From Acidobacteriota bacterium (lineage in GTDB: Bacteria; Acidobacteriota; Blastocatellia; Pyrinomonadales; Pyrinomonadaceae), in the NCBI GenBank assembly GCA_003222855.1, contig QHXH01000152.1:8613-14268 (forward strand): a DNA stretch of 5,656 nucleotides, given 5' to 3'. Both the position numbers and the translations under genes were made by a program. Within the stretch, counting starts at the first letter, position 1. Each line of letters opens with the position of its first letter. Positions 4,613 to 5,656 of the stretch are shown here, in pieces. The notes beneath the pieces are model-generated. The model searched no databases. It saw nothing but the letters and a program-made list of their open reading frames with translations, and had not been told where the DNA came from.

Positions 4613-5656
4613 ATGAAGAATACAAAGCGTGCATTCATGCTGCTCGCGACGCTTGCCTTCGCCGCGCTTTCACTTTCCATCCCCGCGCGCCTGGTGCAGG
4701 CGCAAAGAAATGGCGGGGGCGGCGGCAATTCGCCGATCACTTATCCGGCGACGAAAAAGGTCGATGTCGTGGACGATTACTTTGGGACGAAAGTCGCCGA
4801 TCCATATCGATGGCTCGAAGACAACGACTCACCCGAAGTCGCGGCCTGGGTCGAAGCGCAGAATAAAGTGACGTTTGCCTATCTTGATCAAATTTCATAT
4901 CGGGCGCAACTGAAAGATCGGCTGATGAAGCTGTTCAACTATGCGAAGTTCGGCTCGCCGCAACGACGCGGCGATCAATTTATGTCCTGGAAAAATAATG
5001 GACTGCAAAACCAAAACGTCTATTACATTCAGAAAGGACTGGATGGCACGCCTGAGTTGTTGCTCGATCCAAACAAATTTTCTGCTGATGGCACTTCACG
5101 ACTCGGCGCTGGTCCATCGTGGTCGCCGAAGGGCAAGTACATCCTCTACGGCATCTCGCAGGGTGGATCAGATTGGAACGATCTTTATGTAATGGACGTC
5201 GCGACCAAGCAGCCTTTGAACGATCATTTGAAATGGATCAAAAACGGCGGCGGATCGTGGCGCGGCGACGAAGGATTTTTCTACAGCCGCTATCCCGAGC
5301 CCGAGAAGGGCAGAGAACTCTATTCGAAAAATGAATTCCAGTCAGTGTGGTATCACAAAATCGGAACGCCGCAAACTGATGACGAACTCATCTATGAGGA
5401 TAAAGCAAATCCGCAGCGATTCCAGAATGTTAATGTGACTGAAGACGGCCGCTTCGCCTTCCTCTATGTGTCTGAACGTGGCAAAGGCAAAGACGGGAAT
5501 GCGTTGTACTTCCGGGATTTGTCTAAGGGCGATAAGACTTTCACGCCCATCGTCAGCGAGATCACCAATGACGGTTACAGCGTCCGCGACGACATCAATG
5601 GAAAGTTCCTGATTGAAACGAACCACGGTGCGCCGAACGGAAAAGTCGTGCTTTAT
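4613..5656 (+). CDS. Prolyl oligopeptidase family (S9A) serine peptidase, secreted, 3' partial
   Basis: The frame stays open from ATG 4613 through the last base, giving 348 residues, about half of the usual 700. Residues 1-30 form a signal peptide (basic start, hydrophobic core, VQA|Q cleavage), so the enzyme is exported. A Gly-rich spacer follows. The N-terminal family signature DPYRWLED is at 63-70, with the helical ANKV-like segment (VAAWVEAQNKVT) just after. The beta-propeller follows: WSPKGKYILYGIS leading to GGSDW at 184-188, then LKWIK and GFFYSRYPEPEKG, all typical of S9A peptidases. The catalytic Ser/Asp/His alpha/beta-hydrolase domain lies beyond the right edge, so activity cannot be judged. 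Such enzymes cleave short proline-containing peptides. A 134-base gap separates it from the export cluster, so it is probably transcribed independently; no convincing promoter or terminator is visible in that gap. Confidence 0.94.
   Translation, partial: MKNTKRAFMLLATLAFAALSLSIPARLVQAQRNGGGGGNSPITYPATKKVDVVDDYFGTKVADPYRWLEDNDSPEVAAWVEAQNKVTFAYLDQISYRAQLKDRLMKLFNYAKFGSPQRRGDQFMSWKNNGLQNQNVYYIQKGLDGTPELLLDPNKFSADGTSRLGAGPSWSPKGKYILYGISQGGSDWNDLYVMDVATKQPLNDHLKWIKNGGGSWRGDEGFFYSRYPEPEKGRELYSKNEFQSVWYHKIGTPQTDDELIYEDKANPQRFQNVNVTEDGRFAFLYVSERGKGKDGNALYFRDLSKGDKTFTPIVSEITNDGYSVRDDINGKFLIETNHGAPNGKVVLY

Noticed and set aside
4629..5334. Three + strand frames of 71-83 codons inside the prolyl oligopeptidase region
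   Set aside because: They are out-of-frame shadows; the peptidase frame is open throughout 4613-5656 and carries signal peptide and S9A motifs.

Overview
The window holds seven protein genes and no RNA genes, CRISPR arrays or insertion sequences. Composition is moderately GC-rich and the coding density is high. The mix suggests an Acidobacteriota-like soil bacterium, perhaps class Blastocatellia. The clues are a TPR regulator with a Fis-type C-terminal helix-turn-helix carrying an HHQSLIALI stretch, a Wza-like exporter beside a tiny Cys4 zinc-ribbon gene, and a secreted prolyl oligopeptidase. This is inference from recalled gene style, not from a search.

Left part (1-1742): a TPR/HTH protein runs in from the left edge on the + strand and is truncated at its 5' end. 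Its recognition-helix region is followed by a clear reading-frame break near 760: the -1 frame continues the expected basic tail to a stop at 945-947. It converges on a complete SDR oxidoreductase gene on the - strand (957-1730), which has a good Shine-Dalgarno sequence.

Middle (1743-4478): a gap of about 265 bases separates the SDR start from a co-directional + strand cluster. The gap holds a sigma-70-like promoter (TTGACA/TATACT) with a paired ATTGAC repeat. The cluster encodes a membrane-anchored TPR protein, a 60-residue Cys4 zinc-ribbon protein, a periplasmic/outer-membrane polysaccharide export protein (Poly_export plus two SLBB domains), and an 83-residue two-helix membrane protein. 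Spacing (37, 57 and 34 bases) suggests one operon for exopolysaccharide export, with the non-SLBB members as accessory factors of unknown role. Two ATGA stop/start overlaps occur, one at the TPR gene start and one just after the zinc-ribbon gene. They frame very small reading frames that could couple translation.

Right part (4479-5656): after a 134-base gap comes a secreted S9A prolyl oligopeptidase. Only its signal peptide and propeller half are inside the window; its reading frame is open through the last base.

No clearly novel system is proven here. The most useful leads are the frame break in the regulator, the compact TPR/zinc-ribbon/exporter/small-membrane-protein set, and the tiny coupled reading frames.
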